From contig JAZKEO010000002.1 in assembly GCA_040386975.1 (NCBI GenBank), forward strand, positions 1-64,000: DNA of 64,000 nt, written 5' to 3'. Shown here one piece after another: positions 50,919 through 58,982 of the stretch. This DNA is from M2408 sp040386975. Lineage in GTDB: Bacteria; Bacteroidota; Bacteroidia; Flavobacteriales_D; Crocinitomicaceae. Position 1 is the stretch's first letter; each line of letters opens with the position of its first letter. The notes under the pieces are model-generated. The model did not search any database. It had not been told where the DNA came from and saw only the letters and a program-made list of their open reading frames with translations. Made by a program: the position numbers and the translations under genes.

Positions 50919-51686
50919 TCACTTCCCAAAATCATATCCCAATCCCACCAAAAAAGAAGAAATAGTTGTTCTCACATTCTCAGGCGGATTGCTATCGTAA
51001 AAAAGATTCAGTTCAGTTTTAAAACGTAATTTTTTAGTTAATTGCGTATTTAACGAATATTGTCCAGAGAATCGGAAATCGGAAAAATCAGAAATCAAGG
51101 GCTGATAATAAGATGTTCCAGAAAAAGAAAGGTTTTTAAAATTCATGAACCAAGAAAGGTAGGAACTCCATCTAAAATCGCTGTTGAATTGATTATTGGG
51201 TTGAATTTCCTCATATTCGTAAAAAACAGAAGTTCCAACAAAGGTTTTGATTTTTTCTTTTGAGATAATTTTCGCTCTAATTCCTGTGCCTACCAAACTT
51301 CTCAACTTTTGATTCAAGAGTTGATTGTATTGCGTTTGTGCGTAAGATTCCCATTTCCAGCCACTTTGTTTGATACGGTAAGCATAACGAAGGTGTCCCA
51401 TTCCTGAATTGGCATACACTTTTTCTCCGCCAGAGTAAAAGAAATCGCTTAAAAGGAAAAAATAATGTTTTCTGTTTGCGCTTTTAAATTGAATCCGAGA
51501 TTTTGCGTTCAAGTTAAACAAAATATCTTTGTTCTGAATAAATGAAAAAGATGCATCCAAAGCCCCACTCCACCCCATTGTATCATCATAAATTCGTTTG
51601 TTTTCAATATTCACAATTTGTGAAAAACAAATATTTATTGAAACAATAAAACTAAAGAAAATTGATGTTCTTAAATTAAAACTCAT
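50919..51686 (-). CDS. DUF481-family outer-membrane protein
   Basis: A 255-residue exported protein, signal peptide residues 1-22 (...INICFSQ). The rest is an outer-membrane beta-barrel pattern: alternating aromatic strands such as FFLLSDFFYSGGEK, GHLRYAYRI, and a final strand SFLVGLGYDFGK. NSGMGHLRYAYRIK and LNQKLRSLVGTGIRAK fit DUF481 (YdiY-like, described as salt-induced outer-membrane proteins). The start codon lies inside a dispersed repeat, and the gene follows lptF/G by 31 bp on the same strand. Function is unknown. Confidence 0.75.
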   Translation of the reverse strand: MSFNLRTSIFFSFIVSINICFSQIVNIENKRIYDDTMGWSGALDASFSFIQNKDILFNLNAKSRIQFKSANRKHYFFLLSDFFYSGGEKVYANSGMGHLRYAYRIKQSGWKWESYAQTQYNQLLNQKLRSLVGTGIRAKIISKEKIKTFVGTSVFYEYEEIQPNNQFNSDFRWSSYLSWFMNFKNLSFSGTSYYQPLISDFSDFRFSGQYSLNTQLTKKLRFKTELNLFYDSNPPENVRTTISSFLVGLGYDFGK

Positions 51687-51720
51687 AACTTCTAACTCAT
51701 AACTACAAACTGCTAACTCA
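51680..51720. repeat. Dispersed low-complexity repeat (AACTCATAACT type)
   Basis: Words such as AACTCATAACTTCTAACTCA and AACTACAAACTGCTAAC link the lptF/G stop (inside the repeat) and the DUF481 start codon (also inside). The same words occur at 27930-27960. Confidence 0.7.
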
Positions 51721-52791
51721 TTTCGGAGCTAAACGATACATCACATATCCCAAAATCCCAAACAAGACATTGGGAACCCAAACAGCAATCATTGGTGGGA
51801 AACCTAGATTTTTCGCCGCAACGGTTGTTACTTGCATCGTGAAAATATAAATAAACACAAAAAGTAAACCGATAGCAATGTTAACACCTATTCCTCCCCG
51901 TTTTTTTCGACTCGAAACAGCAACTCCCATCAAGGTTAAAACATAAGTCGCGAAAGGTAAAGATGTCCGTTGATACAGCATAATTTCATAATCTGGAATT
52001 TTTGGATTTCCTTTTCTTTTTTCCATCTCAATGAATTTTTTCAACTCCGAAAAAGCCATTGTTTCAGCCCTGTTTTCACGAATTGCCATTTCTTCAATCG
52101 TAAAATTAAAGGTTGTATCTAAAGCAAAACCTGTTCTCAAATCATCTTTCGGATTACCAATTTTACGGATATAATAATTATTTAAATGCCATTTATGAGT
52201 TCCAAGCGTATTTATTGCTGTTTGTGCGTGAATATAATAATCAGGTTTTCCTTTTGCATTCCAAACTTCTATTTTTAAGTCGTTTACAATATTTTCATCA
52301 CTCACATAAGAAGTAAAATAAACCAATTTATTCCCTGGAAATTGAGCATGATAATTTTCAACAACCATGCGATCTCGATAATACTTTTCTTCAAAATTCA
52401 AACGCACTTTATTTGACTTTGGAATGATAAAGTGATTCAAAATCAAGGAAACAAACACAAGAAATGTAGCTGCAATAAAATATGGTCGTAAAATTCTGGT
52501 AAATGGTTTTCCACTGAACATCAAAGGTATGATTTCCGAATCTTGAGCCATTTTTGCCGTAAACCAAATCACGGATAAAAAGATGATTAAAGCCGAAAAG
52601 GTATTTCCGTAATAAATGATAAAATTGGTGTAATATTCAAAAATTATCCCAAAAACGGTCGCTTTGTTATCAATAAATTCACCTAATCTGGAAGAAATGT
52701 CAAAAACGGTAGAAAATAGCATCACAATCCCCAACATGAAAAAAAATGTTGACAGAAATTTTTTTATGATATACTTATCTATTAAATTCAT
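51718..52791 (-). CDS. LptF/LptG-family lipopolysaccharide export permease
   Basis: A 357-residue inner-membrane protein of the YjgP/YjgQ family, part of the LptBFG ABC transporter that extracts LPS. The N-terminus NLIDKYIIKKFLSTFFFMLG is typical. TM segments lie near residues 14-34, 55-75 and 100-120. A periplasmic beta-jellyroll domain covers ~130-270, and the C-terminal TM trio starts at TSLPFATYVLTLMGVAVSSR. Whether it is LptF or LptG is not clear from one copy. It follows tgt by 39 bp, separated by a palindrome-rich spacer. Confidence 0.9.
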   Translation of the reverse strand: MNLIDKYIIKKFLSTFFFMLGIVMLFSTVFDISSRLGEFIDNKATVFGIIFEYYTNFIIYYGNTFSALIIFLSVIWFTAKMAQDSEIIPLMFSGKPFTRILRPYFIAATFLVFVSLILNHFIIPKSNKVRLNFEEKYYRDRMVVENYHAQFPGNKLVYFTSYVSDENIVNDLKIEVWNAKGKPDYYIHAQTAINTLGTHKWHLNNYYIRKIGNPKDDLRTGFALDTTFNFTIEEMAIRENRAETMAFSELKKFIEMEKRKGNPKIPDYEIMLYQRTSLPFATYVLTLMGVAVSSRKKRGGIGVNIAIGLLFVFIYIFTMQVTTVAAKNLGFPPMIAVWVPNVLFGILGYVMYRLAPK

Positions 52792-52793
52792 TC

Positions 52794-52830
52794 AATTAGC
52801 TAATTAGCTAATTAGCAAATTTGCTAATTA
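52794..52830. repeat. TAATTAGC tandem repeat ending in a perfect 22-bp palindrome
   Basis: Between tgt and the lptF/G gene TAATTAGC is repeated about three times, and 52809-52830 reads TAATTAGCAAATTTGCTAAT plus TA, a perfect palindrome that touches the tgt stop. It could form a hairpin in the shared mRNA. Confidence 0.75.
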
Positions 52831-53961
52831 TCAAAGTCTTCTTCCCATTTTTTGCACCATAACATCTTTCCATTCGGCAAAAGTTCCGTCTAAAATACGT
52901 TTTCTTGCTTCTCTAACCAACTCCAAATAAAAAGCCAAATTATGAATTGATGCAATTTGCATTCCAAGATATTCTTTTGCTTTAATCAAATGTCGCACAT
53001 AAGCTTTTGAATATACTTTATCAACGTAAGAAGTTCCATTTGGATCCAAAGGAGAAAAATCATTTGCCCATTTTTCGTTTTTCATGTTCATCGTTCCTTC
53101 AGAAGTAAACAACAAACCATGACGTGCATTTCTTGTTGGCATCACACAATCCAGCATGTCAACTCCAAGAGCAATACTTTCCAAAATGTTAATTGGCGTT
53201 CCAACCCCCATCAAATAACGAGGTTTGTCAGTTGGTAAAATCGAACAAACTAAATCCGTCATTTCGTACATATCTTCCGCTGGTTCGCCGACAGAAAGTC
53301 CTCCAATCGCATTTCCAAAAGCGTTGTGTTCAGCAATCGTATGTGCCGCTTCCGTTCTCAAATCTTTGTAAGTACTTCCTTGTACAATTGGAAAAAGTGC
53401 CTGCTCATAACCATATTTTGGTTCGGTACGATTCATTTGCTCAAAACAACGATTCAACCAACGATGCGTCATGTGCATGGAACGTTTTGCATAAGCATAA
53501 TCGCATGGATAAGGTGTACATTCGTCAAAGGCCATGATGATATCGCCACCAATTGAACGTTGAATGTCGATTGCTTTTTCAGGTGTGAAAAAATGATAAC
53601 TTCCATCTAAATGCGATTGAAATTTCACTCCTTCTTCCGTAATTTTATTTGAGCTTGAAAGTGAATACACTTGATAACCACCACTATCAGTCAAAATTGG
53701 ACGTTCCCAACCGTTAAACTTGTGTAAACCTCCCGCTTTTTCAAGTACGTCAGTTCCTGGACGTAAATACAAATGATAGGTATTTCCTAAAATAATTTGA
53801 GCCTTAATATCGTCTCTCAATTCGTGTTGATGAACAGCTTTTACCGTTCCAGCAGTTCCCACGGGCATAAAAATGGGCGTTTCAATAATTCCATGATCCG
53901 TATGAATGCTTCCAGCACGAGCTTTTGTTCTTATATCTGTTTTATGTAAATCAAAGTGCAT
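52831..53961 (-). CDS. tgt: tRNA-guanine transglycosylase (queuine/preQ1 insertion)
   Basis: A 376-residue enzyme that exchanges guanine at the wobble position of GUN tRNAs for preQ1. It starts at the ATG at 53961 (MHFDLHKTDIRTKARAGSI); the longer frame begins at a TTG inside the promoter. ILTDSGGYQVYSLS carries the catalytic Asp, FDECTPYP and VGEPAEDMYEM follow, and GVDMLDCVMPTRNARHG holds the nucleophilic Asp region. The usual zinc ligands are expected in the C-terminal part, but the CxCxxC motif is not obvious; the segment there reads AKAYVRHLIKAKEYLG. tRNA-Asp at 48700 is one of its natural substrates. Confidence 0.94.
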   Translation of the reverse strand: MHFDLHKTDIRTKARAGSIHTDHGIIETPIFMPVGTAGTVKAVHQHELRDDIKAQIILGNTYHLYLRPGTDVLEKAGGLHKFNGWERPILTDSGGYQVYSLSSSNKITEEGVKFQSHLDGSYHFFTPEKAIDIQRSIGGDIIMAFDECTPYPCDYAYAKRSMHMTHRWLNRCFEQMNRTEPKYGYEQALFPIVQGSTYKDLRTEAAHTIAEHNAFGNAIGGLSVGEPAEDMYEMTDLVCSILPTDKPRYLMGVGTPINILESIALGVDMLDCVMPTRNARHGLLFTSEGTMNMKNEKWANDFSPLDPNGTSYVDKVYSKAYVRHLIKAKEYLGMQIASIHNLAFYLELVREARKRILDGTFAEWKDVMVQKMGRRL

Positions 53962-53985
53962 ATCTTTGTTGATAAAAAATCTGTG

Positions 53986-53993
53986 CAAAGATA
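53986..53993 (-). promoter_or_regulatory. -7 box (TATCTTTG) of tgt
   Basis: Minus-strand TATCTTTG (CAAAGATA on plus) fits TAnnTTTG and lies 24 bp before the tgt ATG. A plus-strand TATCTTTG also occurs at 53961-53968, in the divergent region before the glycosyltransferase gene. Confidence 0.5.
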
Positions 53994-54055
53994 ATTGTAT
54001 TTAGTTATGCTTCTCATCTTTGTAGTCAAGAAAATCAAGAAAAGTCGGATAAACA

Positions 54056-55198
54056 ATGGAATTTTTACCCAGTTTTGAAAAAAACACAGCATTTTACATT
54101 TTTTGTATATTGTGTACAATGTTGTTTATTCAACTTTTGTATCTCTTTTTAATTTACATTCGTTTTGCTTTCTTTAGGGATAAAAAGCAGACTTTAGTTG
54201 AGTCGAGTAACTTTCCTCCTGTTTCAGTTGTGATTGCCGCGAGAAACGAATCTGACAATTTGTATCACTATTTGCCTTTAATTTTAAACCAAAATTACCC
54301 GAATTTTGAAGTTGTTATTGTCAATCATCAGTCAATCGATGATTCTTACAACGTTTTAAACGCTTTCAAGCTTCAGTTTCCGAAAAAATTAAAGATCGTT
54401 GAAGTTGAACGAAGCAAACATTTAGGAACGGGAAAAAAATTCCCACTTTCACTTGGAATCAAAGCTGCCAGTCATGAAATTTTAGTTTTAACGGATGCTG
54501 ATTGTGCTCCAGCGAGTGAAAATTGGTTGAGTTTGATGGTTTCCAAACTTTCAGATAAAAAAGAATTGGTTTTGGCTTACGCTCCTTACAAAGAAGAAAA
54601 AGGATTTTTAAATAAAATTATTCGGTTCGATACAGCCATGATTGCTATGAATTATTTCTCCTTTGCCTTAGCGAAAATTCCTTACATGGGAGTTGGGCGA
54701 AATTTAGCTTACAGCAAAAAATTATTTAATTCTGTTCACGGATTCAAATCGCATTATTCAGTTGTTTCGGGCGATGACGATCTATTTGTTCAGGAAGCAG
54801 CGAAAAATAAAAACTATACAATTCAAATCAATCCGCAAACTTTTTGCTATTCAAGAGGAAAAGATTCGTGGAGAAATTGGATCACACAAAAAACAAGACA
54901 TTATTCCACAACAGAAAAATACCAAGTTATGAAAAAACTGTTGTTAGGAATTTATCCTCTAAGCTTGATTTTGGCATGGGTTTCTTTTGTAATATTGCTC
55001 GTGAATCCAGAATATAGACTTTTTTCAAGTGCTCTATTCGGATTTATTCTGCTGTTAAAATGGTGGATTCAAGGGAGGTGCATGCTAAAACTAAAAGCGA
55101 AAGGTTTTGTAGCCTTTTTGCCGTTTTTGGATTTATTTTACGCATTTTTAATCCCTTGGATTTATTACACATCAGAAAGAACGAGTAAGTGGAAATGA
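54056..55198 (+). CDS. Family 2 glycosyltransferase, membrane-bound
   Basis: A 380-residue protein. One TM helix near residues 14-37, then a GT-A fold: PPVSVVIAARNESDNL near residue 58, FEVVIVNHQSIDDSYNVL, and TDADCAPASENWL with the DxD motif near residue 140. SGDDDLFVQEAAKN and FCYSRGKDSWRNWITQKTRH follow, the latter matching the (Q/R)xxRW-like end of processive GT2 enzymes. Two or three TM helices complete the C-terminus. It would build a surface glycan from a nucleotide sugar; sugar and acceptor unknown. It is divergent from tgt. Confidence 0.88.
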   Translation: MEFLPSFEKNTAFYIFCILCTMLFIQLLYLFLIYIRFAFFRDKKQTLVESSNFPPVSVVIAARNESDNLYHYLPLILNQNYPNFEVVIVNHQSIDDSYNVLNAFKLQFPKKLKIVEVERSKHLGTGKKFPLSLGIKAASHEILVLTDADCAPASENWLSLMVSKLSDKKELVLAYAPYKEEKGFLNKIIRFDTAMIAMNYFSFALAKIPYMGVGRNLAYSKKLFNSVHGFKSHYSVVSGDDDLFVQEAAKNKNYTIQINPQTFCYSRGKDSWRNWITQKTRHYSTTEKYQVMKKLLLGIYPLSLILAWVSFVILLVNPEYRLFSSALFGFILLLKWWIQGRCMLKLKAKGFVAFLPFLDLFYAFLIPWIYYTSERTSKWK

Positions 55199-55204
55199 TT
55201 TTTC

Positions 55205-55260
55205 GCTTCGCGAAGTGAAGAGTTAAAAGTGAAAAACGAAAAGTGAAGAATTAAAAACGT
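55205..55260. repeat. Dispersed low-complexity repeat (GTTAAAAGTGA type)
   Basis: After a CTTCGCGAAG palindrome come several variants of GTTAAAAGTGAAAA. The same words occur at 27887-27925. It fills the space between the GT2 gene and the sigma-factor gene. Confidence 0.65.
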
Positions 55261-55318
55261 GTATCAATTGAGTCAAGTCATAATATCTTGACATCCTAAA
55301 ATCCTGAAGCCCAAAAAA

Positions 55319-55924
55319 ATGGAAGTAAACGAAAATTTATCTGACAAAGCCAAACATGACCTTAATTTAGTGGAAGCCGCTAAGAAAGGGAGTCAAGCTG
55401 CGTATGGTGAATTGATGCAACGTTACCGTGAATCCGTTTATTTCATGATGTTGAAAATGGTTAAAAACAATGATGATGCAGATGATTTAACAATCGAAGC
55501 ATTTGGAAAAGCTTTTAGTCGCTTAGAACAATACACACCAACTTTTGCTTTTAGTACTTGGCTCTTTAAAATTGCATCCAACAATTGCATCGATTTTATG
55601 CGTAAAAAACGTGTGAAAGTTACTTCAATGGACACCGGTTATACAACAAACGATGGAGAAACAATCTATTTTGACGCGAAATCCAACACTCAAAACCCTG
55701 AGGAGGAATTGATGCACGGTCAAAAAGTAAAATTGATGCGAAACTTGGTTGAAAAACTAAAACCTCGTTACCGTGAATTGGTTGAATTACGCTATTTTGA
55801 GGAATTAAGCTACGAAGAAATTTCTGAGACACTTAATTTACCACTTGGAACCGTTAAAGCACAATTATTTAGAGCAAGAGATTATTTGGCAATTATGATT
55901 GAGAATACGAAAGAATCGATATAA
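55319..55924 (+). CDS. RNA polymerase sigma factor, sigma-70/ECF type
   Basis: A 201-residue sigma factor. Region 2: YGELMQRYRESVYFMMLKMV near residue 30 and DADDLTIEAFGKAFSRLEQY, then TFAFSTWLFKIASNNCIDFM, the -10 recognition helix. Region 4: PRYRELVELRYFEELSYEEI and NLPLGTVKAQLFRARDYL, the helix-turn-helix. Proteins of this type are widely conserved in Bacteroidetes. No anti-sigma gene is next to it; the following gene encodes a membrane-anchored propeller-like protein 109 bp downstream with its own -7 box. Confidence 0.9.
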   Translation: MEVNENLSDKAKHDLNLVEAAKKGSQAAYGELMQRYRESVYFMMLKMVKNNDDADDLTIEAFGKAFSRLEQYTPTFAFSTWLFKIASNNCIDFMRKKRVKVTSMDTGYTTNDGETIYFDAKSNTQNPEEELMHGQKVKLMRNLVEKLKPRYRELVELRYFEELSYEEISETLNLPLGTVKAQLFRARDYLAIMIENTKESI

Positions 55925-56010
55925 TCACCACAAAAACCTCAAAAATTTACGTTAACATTCAAGTGTTAACTAATAAACAAACAAAGGGCAAAAAGGGCGT
56001 TTTAAAAAGT

Positions 56011-56018
56011 TATTTTTG
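56011..56018 (+). promoter_or_regulatory. Putative -7 box (TATTTTTG)
   Basis: TATTTTTG fits TAnnTTTG and lies 15 bp before the ATG at 56034. No -33 TTG is visible. Confidence 0.4.
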
Positions 56019-56033
56019 TTATAAATTTCCCAC

Positions 56034-58241
56034 ATGTTTGCACGTTTTTTTTTACTTACACTCAGTATTATTTCCTTAGTTTGGATTGTTTTCATTGGCT
56101 ATGATTTATTGGATCAAAAAGATAATGTCAGTCCACAAGCAATTTTTTCTCAAAAAGATGGTGAAATATTAATCATTAATCGTTCGTCAGAAGTACTTTT
56201 AGAGGAATTAACATGTAAAATAAACCCTGAAATAACAGCTTTATTTTCACAGTTATTGAAGAATGTTTTCCCCAATGAACGCATTTATATTTCAGAAAAA
56301 AGACCAATTTTAATTGTCGAATCGCCAAATATCTGGACAAAAAAAGGAGTTCAAGATTACTTTGAAACAAAGGGAATCAAAATCGCACAGCCAAACGAAA
56401 AACAGTTTACTATACTCGGAAATTTAAAATGTAGCTACAAAAAAAATCATTTACTCATTTCCAAAACAGCAAATATTCAAGCTCAAAGCAATCCAAAAGA
56501 ATGGCCACTTTGGGATAACAAAGCCAGTGCAAGTATTATTCATTTGAGTAATCCTTTGAAGTCAACAAATGTCTATTTCAAAGAAAACGGAACTGTTTCT
56601 TATCAAACAAAATACGGCCCAGAGTTAGACTGTAAAAAAGTCGATGATGAAGATTTATTTTCTCAATTTATCCCTTCAGAAGTAGAAAATTATCATTTTA
56701 TTGAAAAAGAATTTGCCTTAAAAACAAAATACATCATGGAAAAAAGTCCGCTTTACGAATGGATGGATGAAGGAATGATTGAATTTGATTATCAGAATAC
56801 TTCTTGTTTGCTAAGTGATTACAACAAAGTAATCGACCCAATGAGTTTGTTAGGTTCAGACAGTCAAGCCAATCGAGAAGAGAATTTGAGCAGTAAATTT
56901 ACTGGAATCCAACTAACTAAAAACTTTCCTCAAAACATTTCCAAAGGATTTTATATCGGAAAAGTAGCTGACAAAGTGATTTTATCTGAGAAAAAAGAAG
57001 TCTTGGAAAAAATCATTGCTGATTATCAATTGGGAAATACATTGGCTTTGAATCCTGATAAAGCGAGATCGATTTTTTACAAAATGCCCAAAAAAGTATC
57101 CGAAAGGAATACGATTTTAGGGAAAACATTTAGTGTGAGTTCTTATAAAAATCTACTTATTAAAACGCAACTGTTTTCAGAAACTTCGACAGGCTCAGTT
57201 TCCGATAATGAAGAAGAAAAAACGGAGACAAAAAACAATTCCTTTTCCTATTCAGGCGAAATTGTAAGCTTTTTAGGAAATGGCTCTTTGATTTATTCCT
57301 TTTCGAATCAAAATGAAATCATCGTTATTTCAAACAAAAAACAACTTTGGAAACAAAAATTGGAAGGTCAACTGATTGGAACTCCAAAGTTAATTGATGT
57401 AAATGAAAATGGTAGTTTACAGCTTTTAGTAAATACTAGTGAAAAAGTATATTTATTCAACGATCAAGGCTCACGTGTCAACGAATTCCCTTTAAATATT
57501 AAATGTGCAAACGCTGTTTCTTTTTATCGCTGGAATAATAAAGCGAATTTTCTCGTTGTAAATTCCGCTAATGAACTGCTACAAATAGATCAAAATGGTC
57601 GTATTTTGAAGAAATTAAAATTAAACCTTTCAAATGTTAAAAATGAAATTGATGTTTACAAGAATGGTAGAACTTTAACAGCACTTGTTACTGGAGACCA
57701 AGCTACACAATTGATTAATTTAGATCGTAATAAAAACACAAAAACAAGCGTTATGCTTCCAAAAGAGCGTTTACAGATGAAAACAACGAATGGATTCTAT
57801 TATTTTGAACACACAAAACAAGCTCTTGTTCGCTTTGATCAGAATGGAAATAAATCCAACGTTCATTCAAGTTCAAGCATTAAAAATTTGAAGAAAATAT
57901 ATAAAGGCAAACAAACCTTGATTTGTTTTCAGGATAAAAACACCATTTTTGTTTTAAATGAAAATGGGAATATTTCTCAAAAATTCGTAACTTCCGTAAA
58001 TGAAATTGAAAACTTTGATGTGTTGACGAGTTCAAACGGAAATACCTATGTCGCAGTAATCGATGAAATTGAAAACAACGTCCATCTTTTTGATTCAAAA
58101 GGAACGAAATTAAACGAAAAAGCTCTTGAAGGGAAAAGTAAAGTTAAATTATCTGACGAAAATGGAAAACTGACGATTACAACTTTGATTGAAAATTATA
58201 TTGTTCAATATTACGATGTTTTAGCTAAGACTAAAGATTAA
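56034..58241 (+). CDS. Membrane-anchored protein with C-terminal beta-propeller-like region
   Basis: A 735-residue protein with an N-terminal TM helix (residues ~4-24) and the rest outside the cytoplasm. Residues ~30-400 form a mixed domain I cannot name. From ~405 short repeats suggest a beta-propeller of the PQQ/FG-GAP kind: KQLWKQKLEGQLIGTPKLID, NGSLQLLVNTSEKVYLFNDQ, NKANFLVVNSANELLQIDQN, GKQTLICFQDKNTIFVLNEN. Between the two parts lies a polar linker (SETSTGSVSDNEEEKTETKN) whose DNA contains a 19-bp element found again just after the stop. The role is unknown. Confidence 0.7.
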   Translation: MFARFFLLTLSIISLVWIVFIGYDLLDQKDNVSPQAIFSQKDGEILIINRSSEVLLEELTCKINPEITALFSQLLKNVFPNERIYISEKRPILIVESPNIWTKKGVQDYFETKGIKIAQPNEKQFTILGNLKCSYKKNHLLISKTANIQAQSNPKEWPLWDNKASASIIHLSNPLKSTNVYFKENGTVSYQTKYGPELDCKKVDDEDLFSQFIPSEVENYHFIEKEFALKTKYIMEKSPLYEWMDEGMIEFDYQNTSCLLSDYNKVIDPMSLLGSDSQANREENLSSKFTGIQLTKNFPQNISKGFYIGKVADKVILSEKKEVLEKIIADYQLGNTLALNPDKARSIFYKMPKKVSERNTILGKTFSVSSYKNLLIKTQLFSETSTGSVSDNEEEKTETKNNSFSYSGEIVSFLGNGSLIYSFSNQNEIIVISNKKQLWKQKLEGQLIGTPKLIDVNENGSLQLLVNTSEKVYLFNDQGSRVNEFPLNIKCANAVSFYRWNNKANFLVVNSANELLQIDQNGRILKKLKLNLSNVKNEIDVYKNGRTLTALVTGDQATQLINLDRNKNTKTSVMLPKERLQMKTTNGFYYFEHTKQALVRFDQNGNKSNVHSSSSIKNLKKIYKGKQTLICFQDKNTIFVLNENGNISQKFVTSVNEIENFDVLTSSNGNTYVAVIDEIENNVHLFDSKGTKLNEKALEGKSKVKLSDENGKLTITTLIENYIVQYYDVLAKTKD
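57182..57200. repeat. 19-bp interspersed repeat AACTTCGACAGGCTCAGTT, copy 1 (inside a gene)
   Basis: The 19-bp word occurs here within the linker-coding part of the propeller-like gene and identically at 58241-58259. It resembles the CTTCGACAGGCTCAG element that I recall as abundant in Bacteroidetes genomes. Confidence 0.8.
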
Positions 58242-58259
58242 ACTTCGACAGGCTCAGTT
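58241..58259. repeat. 19-bp interspersed repeat AACTTCGACAGGCTCAGTT, copy 2
   Basis: Identical to 57182-57200. It begins at the last base of the stop codon of the propeller-like gene and lies 30 bp before the next start. Confidence 0.85.
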
Positions 58260-58289
58260 AACTTGGTTACACACAGTAAAGCTAAGAAA

Positions 58290-58559
58290 ATGGAAAATTT
58301 AGAAAACGATTCACAAGAAGATTTAGACCACCCAAGTAAAAAGAAAGCTTCTGATTATTACTCTAAACCAGGGCTAAATACGGAACTTATTTTGGCAATT
58401 ATCGCTTTCAGTATTTCCTTTTTTTGGTTCGTCTTTAGTATATATGTTATCAATCAAATTTCTTTCTACAACTTTTTTGTTTTTGGAGTTGGAATTGTTT
58501 TACTTTTTATTGGACTTTATAAAAGAAATAAAATCAAAAATAACGATTTGGATTTTTGA
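58290..58559 (+). CDS. Small two-TM membrane protein, unknown function
   Basis: An 89-residue protein starting at the ATG at 58290 (MENLENDSQEDL...). The longer frame begins with a TTG at 58263 just after the interspersed repeat and is unlikely. A charged N-terminal 35 residues precede two hydrophobic helices (residues ~40-60 and 65-80), then a basic tail KRNKIKNND. I do not recognise the family. It is convergent with the next small membrane protein (2 bp between stops). Confidence 0.6.
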   Translation: MENLENDSQEDLDHPSKKKASDYYSKPGLNTELILAIIAFSISFFWFVFSIYVINQISFYNFFVFGVGIVLLFIGLYKRNKIKNNDLDF

Positions 58560-58561
58560 TT

Positions 58562-58918
58562 TTATTTAGTAAAATCGTACATCTGTAAATCCAATAAATG
58601 TAAAAAAAGACAAAGAAAATTTAGTATAATTAATGAAATTTTTAATCCCATAAGAGAATTACTTTTATAACATGCTAAAAAATTTAAAATCAAACTAAAA
58701 AGCAAAAGTGCAATTGAAGTCAATAAAAGCGTAAGGTGATTTGAGACAAGAAAAGGATAAGTTTTTTCAAAGAGTGTTACTAACTCTTCATGTTCAGCAT
58801 TTGGCATTTTAAAACAAAGAATTTGCCAAGGTAAAGCAGTAAATAATGGAATAATCAATAAAATCAGATTTGATATTATCAATTTTGGAAAACTATTTAA
58901 ATTAAGAATGTTTTTCAT
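58562..58918 (-). CDS. Small membrane protein, unknown function
   Basis: A 118-residue protein with about three hydrophobic helices (near 10-30, 55-75 and 88-108), starting at the ATG at 58918 (MKNILNLNSFPKLIISNLIL). No motif is recognised. It lies 64 bp downstream of the DUF4340-like gene in the same direction and might be transcribed with the gld genes. Confidence 0.6.
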   Translation of the reverse strand: MKNILNLNSFPKLIISNLILLIIPLFTALPWQILCFKMPNAEHEELVTLFEKTYPFLVSNHLTLLLTSIALLLFSLILNFLACYKSNSLMGLKISLIILNFLCLFLHLLDLQMYDFTK

Positions 58919-58982
58919 ATAATGCCTACAATTCAATTATGTAAGCACAGCAAATTTAAAGAAAAAATTCAAATAATCAAAC

